A DNA stretch of 64,000 bases. Origin: Taxillus chinensis. Lineage: Eukaryota > Streptophyta > Magnoliopsida > Santalales > Loranthaceae. The notes under the pieces are model-generated. The model was not told the DNA's origin. It did not search any database and worked only from the letters and a program-made list of their open reading frames with translations. This document shows, one piece after another, positions 34,701 through 45,465 of this stretch. The translations under genes were made by a program, and so were the position numbers. The first letter of the stretch is position 1. Each line of letters starts with the position of its first letter. The stretch is from assembly GCA_023512835.1 (NCBI GenBank), contig CM042084.1, positions 55,544,793 through 55,608,792 of the forward strand, read 5' to 3'.

Positions 34701-36136
34701 GGAGATCAAGAGGGTACCTCTAACCACCGATGGTCCTGCTCCACCCTCAGTGGTGGGGGTGGTAGCTCGGCCTCCTCCTGGTATGTCGCCTCCGGCGCAA
34801 ACACCCTTCCTTGGCCCGTGCCACTAGTCGGCTCACTCACCTGGACGCTTCCCGCTAAGGTTGCCTCCGGCCTCGGTCTGCTGCCGCTCCGACCTCCCCC
34901 TGGGGTCGGGTCCGACCGGATCCTGCCTGGCTGGCCTGCCACCGACGAGCCGGTCTCTCGGTGGTGCACGGAAGCTAGCATCACTCCTCACGCCGGATGC
35001 CGCGCCCCCTGTTCCCCCGTTGCCACTCCCCGCAAACCCGGCGCAAATGACCCTCTCGTCCACGGTTGTTGCATCGCTAGTCCTTCTTGGGGCACTCCCC
35101 TTTGAAGTGACCCCCGCTCTCCACAGGAGTGGCATCCGCTCGGTAGACTCCCCGGATGGACCACCCTGTCTTCCGCCGCCAAAGGTGAACCTCCCAGGGT
35201 TCACGGATGTCCGACCCCGACTGCGAAAAGAATCGCTATCCCTCTCCTCCGTCCTGAGCCTCTTGGACCCTGCATCTCGATCAGGCCCACTCTGCAACCG
35301 GTGCCCCTGATGGGCCTGCCTCCCATCATCCGGTCTCTCTCTCGGCTATACAGGCCGTCTCCACAAAGCAAGATATGTCCTCAAACGTAGAATCGCCACC
35401 CTCTCCCTAAGGGCTGGCCTAAGACCCGAGTGAACTTGTGGGCCTTCAGGTCCTCCCTAGCCACGGTCTCGGGAGCAAACCTACTCAAGCTCCGGAACTC
35501 CCGCTCATACTCAGGTACCGTCCTGGATCCCTACTTCAAGCCGCCGAATTCTTCCCTCTTCTGCCATCTCACCGATTCCGGAAAGAACTCATCATGGAAG
35601 AGTTGCAAGAACTCCTCCCAAAACATGAGTTGCACCGCACGGCTCCCCTGCAACGCTCGTCCACCACTCCAAAGCATCCCCCTCCAGGTGCCGAATTGCC
35701 GGTCGCACCTTATCCTCTTCCCGGGGCAGGAGGAAGGAGAACACATGCTCGATCTGTCTCAACCATCGCTCGCCTACCACCGGATCACCTTCCCCCTTGA
35801 ATCGCGGAGGTTGTTCCTTTCGGAACCGTGTCACCACGTCATCCTCTGCACGAGTCGGTACACCACCCAGCGAACTCTCACGCTCACGAGGCGGCTCCCC
35901 ACTTGGTGGTGGTGGTGGTGGCACCACCGCTGGGCTGCCATCTCACGGCGCACCTCCTCCCGAACGTCCCGCCGGAGTCCCTCCCGTAGCTCTCGTACCT
36001 CCAGCCGGATACCTTCTTGTAGCCGTGCCGGTAACAACGCATGCCCTCCAACGGACGGTCCCGCACCTGGACCCTCATGGGCAGATGACTCATCGCCCAT
36101 CGCCCCGGACGCACGTGTCACTCTCCTTGGCGGCAT
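34701..36136 (-). pseudogene. TEK-4 gag
   Basis: The start at 36136 (MPPRRVTRASGAMGDESSAH) is the same as in TEK-1 and TEK-6. The gag core lies at 35927-35592 (VTRFRKEQPPRFKGEGDPVV, WLRQIEHVFSFLLPREEDKV, LEGDALEWWTSVAG). The zinc-knuckle region is at 35182-34988 with one recognisable CHSCGERG start and the rest out of frame. At least five frame changes occur. From 36137 to 36520 there is untranslated leader with no visible gene. Confidence 0.86.
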
Positions 36137-36520
36137 TCTTACTACACGAAGTAAGAAGCACAAACGTCAAAATGAATTTATAATCTATCGCGTCACTACC
36201 TCTACCCCACTGATCAAACACATGACATTACACACATACATTGAACCAATCACATTTCACAGTTTAGTACACATTGCCAAACAAATTAGAGTTGCACATT
36301 TCACTTAATCATGTGATCTTATCCACGATTTAGCATACATTCACAACAAATGCAACTAGTGCCCTAATGCCAATGCATGCAAATCCTACCACAAGACCTG
36401 GACTACCCTAAGTACACCTTGGAGGCTCAAAGAGGACCATGTTGATCAGGCATGTCCCTCCAGGCTCCTCTAAAGGACTCAAGATAACCAAGTCCGCCCA
36501 CTACCCTAGGCCAACTAGAC

Positions 36521-36534
36521 CATGCTCGATACCA
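36521..36534 (-). other. TEK-4 primer-binding site (initiator tRNA-Met, one base lost)
   Basis: The minus strand reads TGGTATCGAGCATG, which is the Met-type site with one A missing (TGGTATCAGAGC). TEK-6 has the full site. The missing base may be another of the small indels that mark TEK-4. Confidence 0.85.
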
Positions 36535-36537
36535 TAT

Positions 36538-38243
36538 TGTCATGCCCCGGATTTCCAACCCGAGGAAGCCGGTACGTGACTCCCCATTCACCCACACGGA
36601 GGGCAATGGGGTTGGATTACTGGATGCCACACAAGCAAGTCTAACAATTACAATAAATCAAATAAGCCACATCTTTATTTAATTCCAAAACATCAAAGGT
36701 TCATAAAACAACCAAGTTCCTGACTACAGTTCAATCCCTTAGTACATTCTCCTCCCTTGGGGTTACATAAATCATAAAAGTACATTCCTGAAATAAACAA
36801 TGAAGTGGAGAGGGTCTTCCACCTTGGTGTATCCACCTAACGCCTGTAAGTCCCTGGAAAACAAACAAACACAGTAGGAGGGGTGAGCAACCACGGCTCG
36901 GTAGGGATCATGTCTCCCCAACCCATCCCATGTTCCTAGCATCTACATGCCATATGTACAAGTGCGGTGTTGTGTTACAATAATTTCAACAGACATAATA
37001 AAAACCACATCAACAATTACAATCTTCCATCGCCACAGGCTAACACTTTAACCACAAGTGATTTAACCGCCTCTTCAGGCCAAGTGATTTAACCGCCTCT
37101 TCAGGCCCCTGGTTTAACCGCCTCTCAGGCAAAGTAATTTAACCGCCTCTTCAGGCCGGATACCACATCATGCACACAACTTACACCACAGTCACACAAA
37201 CATAAAACCAAACACTTGGTGTGCACCCGTTCACAAGTGCACAAACCCACCATTCGGGCAACGAACAAACACCCAAGATATATACATACACTAAATCACA
37301 AGTCCAACCACACAGGCATATTATCAAACATGTACTTGGCATATACACACAGCAATACTCACACAGGCATTTCATCGAACATATAGCATGTAATCCACAG
37401 AATCACACCAATATGCCACCGAAGGCCAACATCCATATAGGAGATCACACCTATATGGATTACATATATATATATATAAACAAATACGACCCAGGAACCG
37501 CCCTAGGACCCTAGGACAGAGGAGGGTTTAGGAAGAACGAACCCCTACCTCAAGTAAAACGCAACAACACAAGAATGTCCCGATCTCACGTCGAACGCCG
37601 TCCACCCAGGAGTCACCGACCACCCACGCAAGACGCCCGGCAGCAACCAGGAGCTCTCCTCCCTCTCTCTCTCTCTCTCTCTGCGATGGCTGGTGGAGCA
37701 ACAAACCCTAACCCTAAAACAGAGGGGCTTCTCCTCCTTATATAGACAACACAACATCAAAACGACGTAGTTTTGATTAAGTGAATCCAAGCATCAAAAC
37801 GACGTAGTTTTGATCACACAAGTTAGCACCTTTCCGCACCCATATAGGCCAAAATACTCGGAATTTCAACATGGTCCTTTGGAGAAAGTTCCTTAGAATG
37901 TCAAAACCAAGGGAACCATGCAACAATATGCTCGCACGCCAATTTGAACGTGAATTCCCAATTCACGTGCAACTCCATATGAACTCCAAATGCTCTCAAA
38001 CTTCACCCCTAGCCTCCTTGCATCATTTAGAAGACAACCACACTTGCACGTGAAATGGACCCAATTCACGTGCACCTCACATACATGTCCATTTGGCCTA
38101 AAACTTCGTGGTAGATAGAGGACATCATTCTAAGCATCTTTCCTTTTGCACGTGAATTCATTGGAGTCCATTTACTAGGTCAAAATCTAGAAAAACTCTA
38201 CTCAGGAGGCAAAACCGACTAACTCAAGGTACGGGTCCTTACG
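36538..38243 (-). repeat. TEK-4 5' LTR
   Basis: A 1706-bp LTR paired with 27308-28992, starting TGTCATGCCCCGGATTTCC and ending GGTCCTTACG (final A changed to G). It holds four copies of the 26-bp unit (37057-37155), a CT run (37660-37682), reverse TATA near 37740, half-palindromes near 37757 and 37797, and CACGTG pairs near 37950-37970 and 38046-38070. It is the better preserved of the two. Confidence 0.93.
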
Positions 38244-38248
38244 ATTCT

Positions 38249-38291
38249 GGACTCATTCTTAGGCTCAGGTTGTCTTTTGTGGATAAACCCT
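38249..38291 (-). pseudogene. TAT-1 sliver between TEK-4 and LARD-1
   Basis: Forty-three bases left between the two insertions. Read on the minus strand after the protease piece at 44953 it continues the linker codons; it ends with ACCCT, the left copy of the LARD-1 target duplication. Confidence 0.6.
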
Positions 38292-39789
38292 TGATAACGT
38301 GCATTTTATGCCGTTATTCTAGTGTTTATTTAGGATGTTTAAGAGCATGATTAGAGCCTTATTACTTCATATATCATATATATTTGCTCTAACCCCTAGG
38401 AAGATACTATTTGCAAATACATGCGTTTTTAAAGTTTGTTTTGGCAGATTTTGTACCTCACTTTTGACATAGTAGATGGCCTCAAAAAATTTGCGTGCAA
38501 GAACAAAAGTTTCTTAGAATGATGTCATCTACCTACCACAGAAATTTCAGAGCATTTGGAGCTGAACGTGAATTCACCCAATTCACGTGCAAGCCTATTT
38601 TTGCCTCTCAGGCCTCTACATGATGCAAGGAAGCTTGGGGAGAAGTTTGAGCTGAATTGGAGGTGCACGTGAATTCACCATATCACGTGCAAATTGGCGT
38701 GCAGAGATATTTTTGGACCGATGCAATCGTTTTTCCATGCCGATCATTTGTTCCTGAAGGCCCAAGTCCAAATTGTGGATGGAAGATAGAGTTTTTAATG
38801 TTTCGAGTGTTACTTATCAAAACTACGCCGTTTTGATAAGTGGGCTAGGTTACACACCTCAAGGCCCATCCAAACTCTATAAATAAGAGCTCCACGCCCC
38901 TTGCTAGCCAGGCCTAACCCCCCTACACGTTTTAGAGAGAGAGAGAGGCTCAATGACTTGGAGGTGCTCCTTGACCTAGGAGAGCAGCCGTCGCAGCAGC
39001 CGTCGCGGATTTTGGAGCCTGGATTTGAAGCTTTCTTTGTGCGCGTGATCAAGAAGAAGATGTTTAGCTTTTCTGCTATGGTTTTGCTTGTAATCATGCG
39101 TGAGTAGTCTTTTAATCTAGGGGAGCAATGTAGCCCCCCTTGTTGCTTTCTTGTGTTTATGAATATTGGGTTTGGATGATTGAAGTTTTGCATGTTTTAT
39201 GAATCTGTTCTTAATTTCTATCTTTGGATGTACACCTTGGTATTCTTAGCCCTAGTCTGGGGCGGATTGAGATTCATAACTTATTTGTAATTGGTGTGAT
39301 CATTATCCTTTTGCAAGTATGATTTATTGGCTTTGCATGTTTGTGTGTTTAGATGACCATTCTGGCATACAACTCTTAAAAGGACCTCAATGACCATTTG
39401 TTGTCCTTGGCTTATGTTTAGCATGTTTTCAATCGGACAACCCTAATACCATGAAGCAGTAGAGATAACATAGGGAGGTGAAATTGTGACCCTAGATGCT
39501 TTTAATCCTTGATTCTTAATCCTAAAATATACTTTCTTGTTTATTCGGAAAACCAAATAAAAATTAGATCTTTAGTTTAAAAAAAGAAAACTTTTTGCCA
39601 AGACATTTTATAGAACAATAGTAATTGGGTGCTTTGATTTGAGAACTAGAAAACTAGGCTAATCCTGTGGGTTCGACCCCTTGCTTCGCCGCTATTCTTT
39701 TAGTGCAAACTTAGGGAATTTATTATTTTGAAGAGAGATTTAACGACATTAGCTAGCTCTTTTAGAGAGGCTAAAAATCTTGTCTGTCA
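38292..39789 (+). repeat. LARD-1 5' LTR
   Basis: A 1498-bp LTR, TGATAACGTGCATTTTATG to ATCTTGTCTGTCA. It has a segment (38620-38720) matching the Tekay TEK-6 LTR with two CACGTG sites (38663-38691), an ACGCCG-centred palindrome (38813-38840), a TATA box TATAAATA (38879-38886) and a short GA run (38933-38946). The 60-odd bases after TATA would be the transcript start region. Confidence 0.94.
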
Positions 39790-39792
39790 AAT

Positions 39793-39810
39793 TGGCGCCG
39801 TTGCTGGGGA
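39793..39810 (+). other. LARD-1 primer-binding site (tRNA-Asp)
   Basis: TGGCGCCGTTGCTGGGGA, one base off the perfect tRNA-Asp complement found in ATH-1 and ATH-2. It lies three bases after the LTR end. Confidence 0.93.
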
Positions 39811-40093
39811 TTCAACGGTTAACTAGTTTTTAAAATCAACATTGAGTGAAATTGTTTGAATTCTCGATCTTGGTGTTTATTTTGTCTTTTATTTTCTGTT
39901 ATTTTGTGTTCTTTATTTGTTTATTTTGCATTGTTCGGAGTCCTGGGTGTGTTCTTGTTGTTTTTCAGGAACATACACCATGTGTTTGAGGTATTGCTAG
40001 TTGTGTATGCGATGAGGGGAACTTGTGTCCTTTAATCCAGGAACCTGAACAAGACTCCAATGGAGAAAGTTTGGAGATGAGGAGGAGCTAACC

Positions 40094-40645
40094 ATGGAAG
40101 AATGTTTGGAAAGGATGATCCAAGGCAACAAATATTTGTGGGAAAACCAAGGGAGAGATGAGGAGAATTCAATGATGGCAGACCAACATGTTTATGTTCC
40201 AGGCCATGCAGCAGATCAATTTTCATATAGTGCTTGGGATTGCACCGTCTATGATCCTCCCACAAGCGATTATTCATACCAGGAGCCTTCTTGTTATGGT
40301 GGGAGTATTAATGGAGATGGTAGAGAAGTATGGCCAACTTACACCCAACCTGAGGGTGACTACTATCCACAAGAGCCACCACCTGAGGAGTTTAATGGTT
40401 TCTTCAATGGAATTCTCGAGAATAGATGGGTTGGGCAATATCAAGATGAAGCTTACTATGAAGCCCCACTCTATGGCAATTATTGTCCATATCAACAACA
40501 AGAGTGGCAGCCCCAAGTTGAAGATGAAGAAACCAGAAGAGAGAATTTGAATGAAAGGCTAGGAAGTATAGAGACTACCATAAAAAAATATGGAGCAATT
40601 ATTGATGAGTATGGTTCAAAATGCAGATTACGGAGTCTCATCTAA
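40094..40645 (+). CDS. LARD-1 ORF1, unknown acidic protein
   Basis: An open frame of 183 codons starting MEECLERMIQGNKYLWENQG. It is acidic and rich in Tyr, Pro, Gln and Glu in the middle (QDEAYYEAPLYGNYCPYQQQ), with a short charged C-terminus (DEETRRENLNERLGSIETTI) that could form a helix. I see no zinc knuckle, protease or RT motif and recognise no family. It sits where gag would be in an autonomous Athila element, so it may be a remnant or a replacement of gag. From 39811 to 40093 I see only leader sequence. Confidence 0.55.
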   Translation: MEECLERMIQGNKYLWENQGRDEENSMMADQHVYVPGHAADQFSYSAWDCTVYDPPTSDYSYQEPSCYGGSINGDGREVWPTYTQPEGDYYPQEPPPEEFNGFFNGILENRWVGQYQDEAYYEAPLYGNYCPYQQQEWQPQVEDEETRRENLNERLGSIETTIKKYGAIIDEYGSKCRLRSLI

Positions 40646-40970
40646 CTCCTTTGCTGGTGACACAGAGATAGAGACTCAAGAGAATTGCAAAGGCATCACT
40701 CCAACTTCCATGTATCAATCTTTGACATCCGCCTCACAAGAATGGGAGTTTTCGCTAATAATGATCTGAAGATGAAGCTCGCATTCTAGCTGCTCAAACC
40801 ATTAATGATGCTATAGACCAAGAAGTGGATACAAGGGCAATGGTTCATTATGATGAGGTTGTCCCTCCACCACAATTTAATAGCCCATGTGATGTATCCA
40901 CTTCAACTCTTCCCTTGGTTGGAGCTTATGAGGACAATTTTTCCATCCAAGAAGAAGAGGAAGACTTGAA

Positions 40971-41414
40971 TTGTTCGGGGTGTTAGAAGAACATGAGAAA
41001 CCAATAAATGACAACCCAAGGATGCAGCAACAAATCTTGGATGATGATGCTATAATTCTCATATCTGAAGGCACATCAAACCAAGGTACTCTTTATGAAG
41101 ACAAGCTACATGAGCCCACCACTACTATGTTTGCTTTGGAATCATCTTCCCTTATACAAGAGAAGGAAGTGCGTGACAAGGGAGGTAACCATGCGTGCAT
41201 CATGACTACTCCAATTGTGGAGTATGTTGAATTTGTGTTACCACCTCGATGGAATGAGAGGAAGGAGAACCATAAGTTTGTGGAGGTGTCTCCCTATCAA
41301 CAATTGAATCAGGAGTTCAAGTGGCTCCCACAACGGTTCATTCATCCGATTGCTATGGTCTATGAGACACGAGGTTTACAATGCCAGGATGAAAGCCTTT
41401 CATACATTGGTTGA
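40971..41414 (+). CDS. LARD-1 ORF2, unknown
   Basis: An open frame of 147 codons with MFGVLEEHEKPINDNPRMQQ at the start and the C-terminal block LNQEFKWLPQRFIHPIAMVY. It lies in another frame from ORF1; weak coding text between them (40646-40970) suggests that both were one gene of about 440 codons before frameshifts. No conserved enzyme motif is seen. A stop follows at 41412-41414 and then an AT-rich region. Confidence 0.5.
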   Translation: MFGVLEEHEKPINDNPRMQQQILDDDAIILISEGTSNQGTLYEDKLHEPTTTMFALESSSLIQEKEVRDKGGNHACIMTTPIVEYVEFVLPPRWNERKENHKFVEVSPYQQLNQEFKWLPQRFIHPIAMVYETRGLQCQDESLSYIG

Positions 41415-41639
41415 GCTTAGTATGACAAAGTCTAGCTACAGACTTTAAATAAAGCGCGGGTTGGGAGGCAACCCAATGTTTATTCTTGTGTTTTATTTTA
41501 TGTTATTTTCTTTTATTTATTTTATTCAATAAATTGTTTGCAAGCTAACCATTGTGCCAGGAGACTTTGCTTCTTTCTTAACTAACCATTTGCAGGATGA
41601 GCAAATTATTGGGTCCTGAACTTGTGGAATTGTTTTTAA

Positions 41640-42065
41640 AGTCAAAGTCAAGGAGCAAGGAGCAAGTGAAGCCCAAACGTGCATGAAGATGGGCTCAACT
41701 AATTCACGTGCAAGGGCTATTTTGGTCGGAACACTCGAAAATTTAGGGGCACGTGTATCACGCCAATTGGAGCATCTTTCCTTCGCACGCTATATAAAGA
41801 GAGGCCATCTTCAAAGGCTTCCACACCAAAATCACTCTAGTGGGATCTTTGCTTGCTACTACATGATGGCTATTCTGGCAAGGGAGAGAAACTTGGGAAG
41901 TGCGCGGCGAGACGTCGGTTGACTTTGTGGCTCAGGTTCAACGAATGGTGGCCAATGTCCTCTACTATTACGCTTGCCAAACCAGGGGTAAGTATTTTCC
42001 TACTCCCTATTTTATGCCATGAGGACATAGCATATTTTAAGTGTGGTGTATGGGGAGTGACTTGA
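41640..42065 (+). promoter_or_regulatory. Internal promoter-like segment and second PPT-like tract in LARD-1
   Basis: This part contains CACGTG sites (41705, 41752), a TATA box (CTATATAAAGAG near 41791), a short open frame, and GGGGTAAGT near 41986, which has the form of a plant 5' splice site. It ends with GAGGACATAGCATATTTTAAG then TGTGGTG (42021-42048), resembling the terminal tract GAGGACAAGCAATGGTTCAAG then TGTGGTG at 43425-43451. It could be a captured promoter and first exon or a relic of an older LTR. Confidence 0.4.
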
Positions 42066-43455
42066 GCCACTTGCTTGTCTTTTATGTTGTGATTGCATGT
42101 TTTATTTAAAAAAAACTGTTTTTAGTTGCATGATTGTTTGAGTTGTTTGCTTGCATGATTTGCTTGTGGAGGCATGGATATTAAGTATGCAATTTTGGCT
42201 TAAAATTTAATTTTTTATGCCACATTAGTATCATGTTGTGATAAGGGTGTTAAAGTAGTTAAAATGTGCTCTGAATTGGTTTAATCATGTCTTTATCTTT
42301 TGAATGATATCACCATGTTTTTGGAGCCGAGTTTTGAATATTAGCCGAGCATGAAATGCTATGATAGACCTAAGTAACCCTTAAAGTTGAGTGAAAAAAA
42401 AAGAAATGCAAAATGAAAACAACTTCTTTTTAGCCCTTGAGTGACATTTAGGGTATGGGTAATAATTGCTACTCTTCTTGCATTCAACATTGGTTATTTA
42501 ATGGTAGTAGTCAAGTAAGCATGTGATTACTTATTAGTGCTCGTGTTTGGTGTGTGGAGTTAGGATGCAAGACCTCTAAGTCATTGTGACTATCTTTGCA
42601 TCCTTTTCTTTATTTTGAGATATTATTGGAAAAGGTGTGATGCACATTGTGGAAAAAGCCCATCACATTTTGAAAAGGGGTATGCATTAGAAAAATCAGT
42701 CTTATTTATGTGTTTTGTGAGTAAAAAAAAGAGTGAATAATCCATCAAGGGAGAGCATAAAATGCAACCTTGTAAGGTTATTACTTAAAAAAACAAAAAA
42801 AAAAAAGAAAAAAAAGAAAAAGATTCGTAATAAAAGCCACAATGGCTTGATGTTTATGTGTGATTACTTATTTGTGAAGCCACATTGGCTGAATTGTGTT
42901 TTGTTTTAAGAATGTTGAGCTCAATTCTTTGGCTCATGTTTTGTTTATTCATTAGTAGAATAAAGTGTGAGTTCAAATAAAGTAGAATAGAGAGTGTGTT
43001 TTCTTTGATGAGCACAATAGGGAACTCTCATGATTGCTTGGCAAGTACTTAATCAATAGCTGATGGCGAGTGTAGAGATAGAGTTTTTCCATCCATTGTT
43101 CATTGATAGGTATTTGGGCATGAGAATTATTATATTTGAGTGAGGTTGCTTATCCTTGGTAAGAACTTAAAGGGAAACTAGGTGCTATTTTATCATGGAT
43201 TGCTTGCTCATATCTGAAATTTAAGTGGAGATATTGCATGGTTGTTGGACTAGGGATATGGACACGAATGAACTAAGCTATGACTCATTTTGATGCTTAA
43301 ATTCCCATTTCATCATGATAGAGTTGCATGCTTAGGAAACCATGATTCTCTTTGATTGTTATTTTATTTTCTTCCGTTTGACCGCATGTTTATTTTATTT
43401 TTGCATGCTTGTATGTTTTGCTTGAGGACAAGCAATGGTTCAAGTGTGGTGTATT
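42066..43455 (+). other. LARD-1 noncoding 3' interior and PPT-like tract
   Basis: AT-rich sequence without an open frame that I can support. It has an A-rich run (42780-42825) and short repeats around CCACAATGGCTTGATG and AGCCACATTGGCTGA (42836-42892). The last 30 bases (GAGGACAAGCAATGGTTCAA, then GTGTGGTGTAT) occupy the PPT position directly before the 3' LTR. Confidence 0.7.
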
Positions 43456-44947
43456 TGATAACGTGCATTTTATGCTGTTATTCTAGTGTTTATTTAGGAT
43501 GTTTAAGAGCATGATTAGAGCCTTATTACTTCATATATCATATATATTTGCTCTAACCCCTAGGAAGATACTATTTGCAAATACATGCGTTTTTAAGTCG
43601 TTTTGGCAGATTTTGTACCTCACTTTTGACATAGTAGATGGCCTCAAAAAATTTGTGTGCAAGAACAAAAGTTTCTTAGAATGATGTCATCTACCTACCA
43701 CAGAAATTTCAGAGCATTTGGAGCTGAACGTGAATTCACCCAATTCACGTGCAAGCCTATTTTTGCCTCTCAGGCCTCTACATGATGCAAGGAAGCTTGG
43801 GGAGAAGTTTGAGCTGAATTGGAGGTGCACGTGAATTCACCATATCACGTGCAAATTGGCGTGCAGAGATATTTTTTGGACCGATGCAATCGTTTTTCCA
43901 TGCCGATCATTTGTTCCTGAAGGCCCAAGTCCAAATTGTGGATGGAAGATAGAGTTTTTAATGTTTGAGTGTTACTTATCAAAACTACGCCGTTTTGATA
44001 AGTGGGCTAGGTTACACACCTCAAGGCCCATCCAAACTCTATAAATAAGAGCTCCACGCCCCTTGCTAGCCAGGCCTAACCCCCCTACACGTTTTAGAGA
44101 GAGAGAGAGGCTCCACGACTTGGAGGTGCTCCTTGACCTAGGAGAGCAGCCGTTGCAGCAGCCGTCGCGGATTTTGGAGCCTGGATTTGAAGCTTTGCTG
44201 TGCGCGTGATCAAGAAGAAGATGTTTAGCTTTTTCGCTATGGTTTTGCTTGTAATCATGCGTGAGTAGTCTTTTAATCTAGGGGAGCAATGTAGCCCCCC
44301 CTTGTTGCTTTGCCGTGTTTATGAATATTGGGTTTGGATGATTGAAGTTTTGCATGTTTTATGAATCTGTTCTTAATTTCTATCTTTGGATGTACACCTT
44401 GGTATTCTTAGCCCTAGTCCGGGCGGATTGAGATTCATAACTTATTTGTAATTGGTGTGATCATTATCCTTTTGCAAGTATGATTTATTGGCTTTGCATG
44501 TTTGTGTGTTTAGATGACCATTCTGGCATACAACTCTTAAAAGGACCTCAATGACCATTTGTTGTCCTTGGCTTATGTTTAGCATGTTTTCAATCAGACA
44601 ACCCTAATACCATGAAGCAAGTAGAGATAACATAGGGAGGTGAAATTGTGACCCTAGATGCTTTTAATCCTTGATTCTTAATCCTAAAATACTTTCTTGT
44701 TTATTCGGAAAACCAAATAAAAATTAGATCTTTAGTTTAAAAAAGAAAACTTTTTGCCAAGACATTTTATAGAACAAGAGTAATTGGGTGCTTTGATTTG
44801 AGAACTAGAAAACTAGGCTAATCCCTGTGGGTTCGACCCCTTGCTTGTCGTTATTCTTTTAGTGCAAACTTAGGGAATTTATTATTTTGAAGAGAGATTT
44901 AACGACATTAGCTAGCTCTTTTGAGAGGCTAAAAATCTTGTCTGTCA
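43456..44947 (+). repeat. LARD-1 3' LTR
   Basis: A 1492-bp LTR nearly identical to 38292-39789, differing by a few single-base changes and one- to three-base indels. It ends ATCTTGTCTGTCA, followed at once by the right target copy ACCCT. Confidence 0.94.
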
Positions 44948-44952
44948 ACCCT

Positions 44953-45465
44953 CCACCTCGAATGTAACATTTAAGGGGAGGGAAGCTCCTCTTTTCTTCT
45001 TGTATCTCTTCTGCAACCTTGTCATTTTGATTTCTTTCCTTTTGGCAGCTTCTCTCTATCTGTAATCCCTTGTAGGTATATACCCTAACACAAACTTCTT
45101 GGTATTTTCTCCGACGGTCAGCGGTTTCTGGATCCCCTGAGCATTCGGGCCCAACCCTTGCCTTGGTTTGTACCCCTGTTTGATCATGGTGGTTGCAACC
45201 ATCCTTGCCGCCTTCGAGAGACGATGGTTTGGGGCAGAAACGACATTCACCATCTCAAAGGCCCGATACGAGCATTCTGGCACATCTTCGTTGTTTTCAA
45301 TATAAAAGACCGATGCCGGCTTGGTGACGAGGAAACTTGTTTCTCTAGAGATGCAAATGAGTTGGTCTCCCATCACAAATTTCATCTTTTGGTGGAAGCT
45401 TGATGGCACTGCTCCTGCCATGTGGATCTAGGGTCTTCCCCACAAACAACTATAGTAGGGCGTAT
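44953..45465 (-). pseudogene. TAT-1 protease with G-patch-like tail
   Basis: The stretch 45421-45056 starts MAGAVPSSFHQKMKFVMGDQ, includes ECSYRAFEMVNVV and then RMVATTMIKQGYKPRQGLGP and GYIPTRDYR. The GY-PGxGLG arrangement before pol is the G-patch-like element known from Tat/Ogre gypsy elements. Just upstream (45465-45422) the family block GRPWIHMAG is interrupted by a TAG at 45428-45430 where Trp is expected. SIR-1 inserted at 45465 after CGTAT. The fragment continues into 38291-38249 and 27307-26539. Confidence 0.8.

Larger units (their letters stand above)
27308..38243 (-). mobile_element. TEK-4: complete Tekay/Del-type Ty3/gypsy element
   Basis: A full-length copy of about 10.9 kb (8.9 kb without nested TEK-5). 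Order on the minus strand: 5' LTR 36538-38243, PBS 36521-36534, gag, protease, RT-RNase H, integrase, chromodomain, PPT, 3' LTR 27308-28992. Flanking bases GTTCT (27303-27307) and ATTCT (38244-38248) form a target duplication with one mismatch. All genes are frameshifted many times, mostly by indels of one or two bases. The two LTRs also differ mostly by short indels, so part of the damage may be sequencing error rather than decay. Confidence 0.92.
38292..44947 (+). mobile_element. LARD-1: large non-autonomous LTR retrotransposon
   Basis: A complete 6656-bp element with LTRs 38292-39789 and 43456-44947, flanked by a perfect target duplication ACCCT (38287-38291 and 44948-44952). It has a tRNA-Asp PBS and a PPT-like tract, but the 3.67-kb interior encodes no recognisable gag, protease, RT or integrase. 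It holds two short open frames of unknown function, long AT-rich noncoding sequence and an internal promoter-like segment. The PBS and several LTR motifs (GGGGAGCAATGTAGCCCC, ATGCCGTTAT) are shared with ATH-2, so mobilisation by an Athila-type partner is likely. The near-identity of its LTRs suggests a young insertion, the most recent datable one here together with TEK-6. Confidence 0.93.

Noticed and set aside
35430..36308. Plus-strand open frame of 292 codons
   Set aside because: Antisense shadow of TEK-4 gag; a run of Trp and Arg comes from the GGT repeat.
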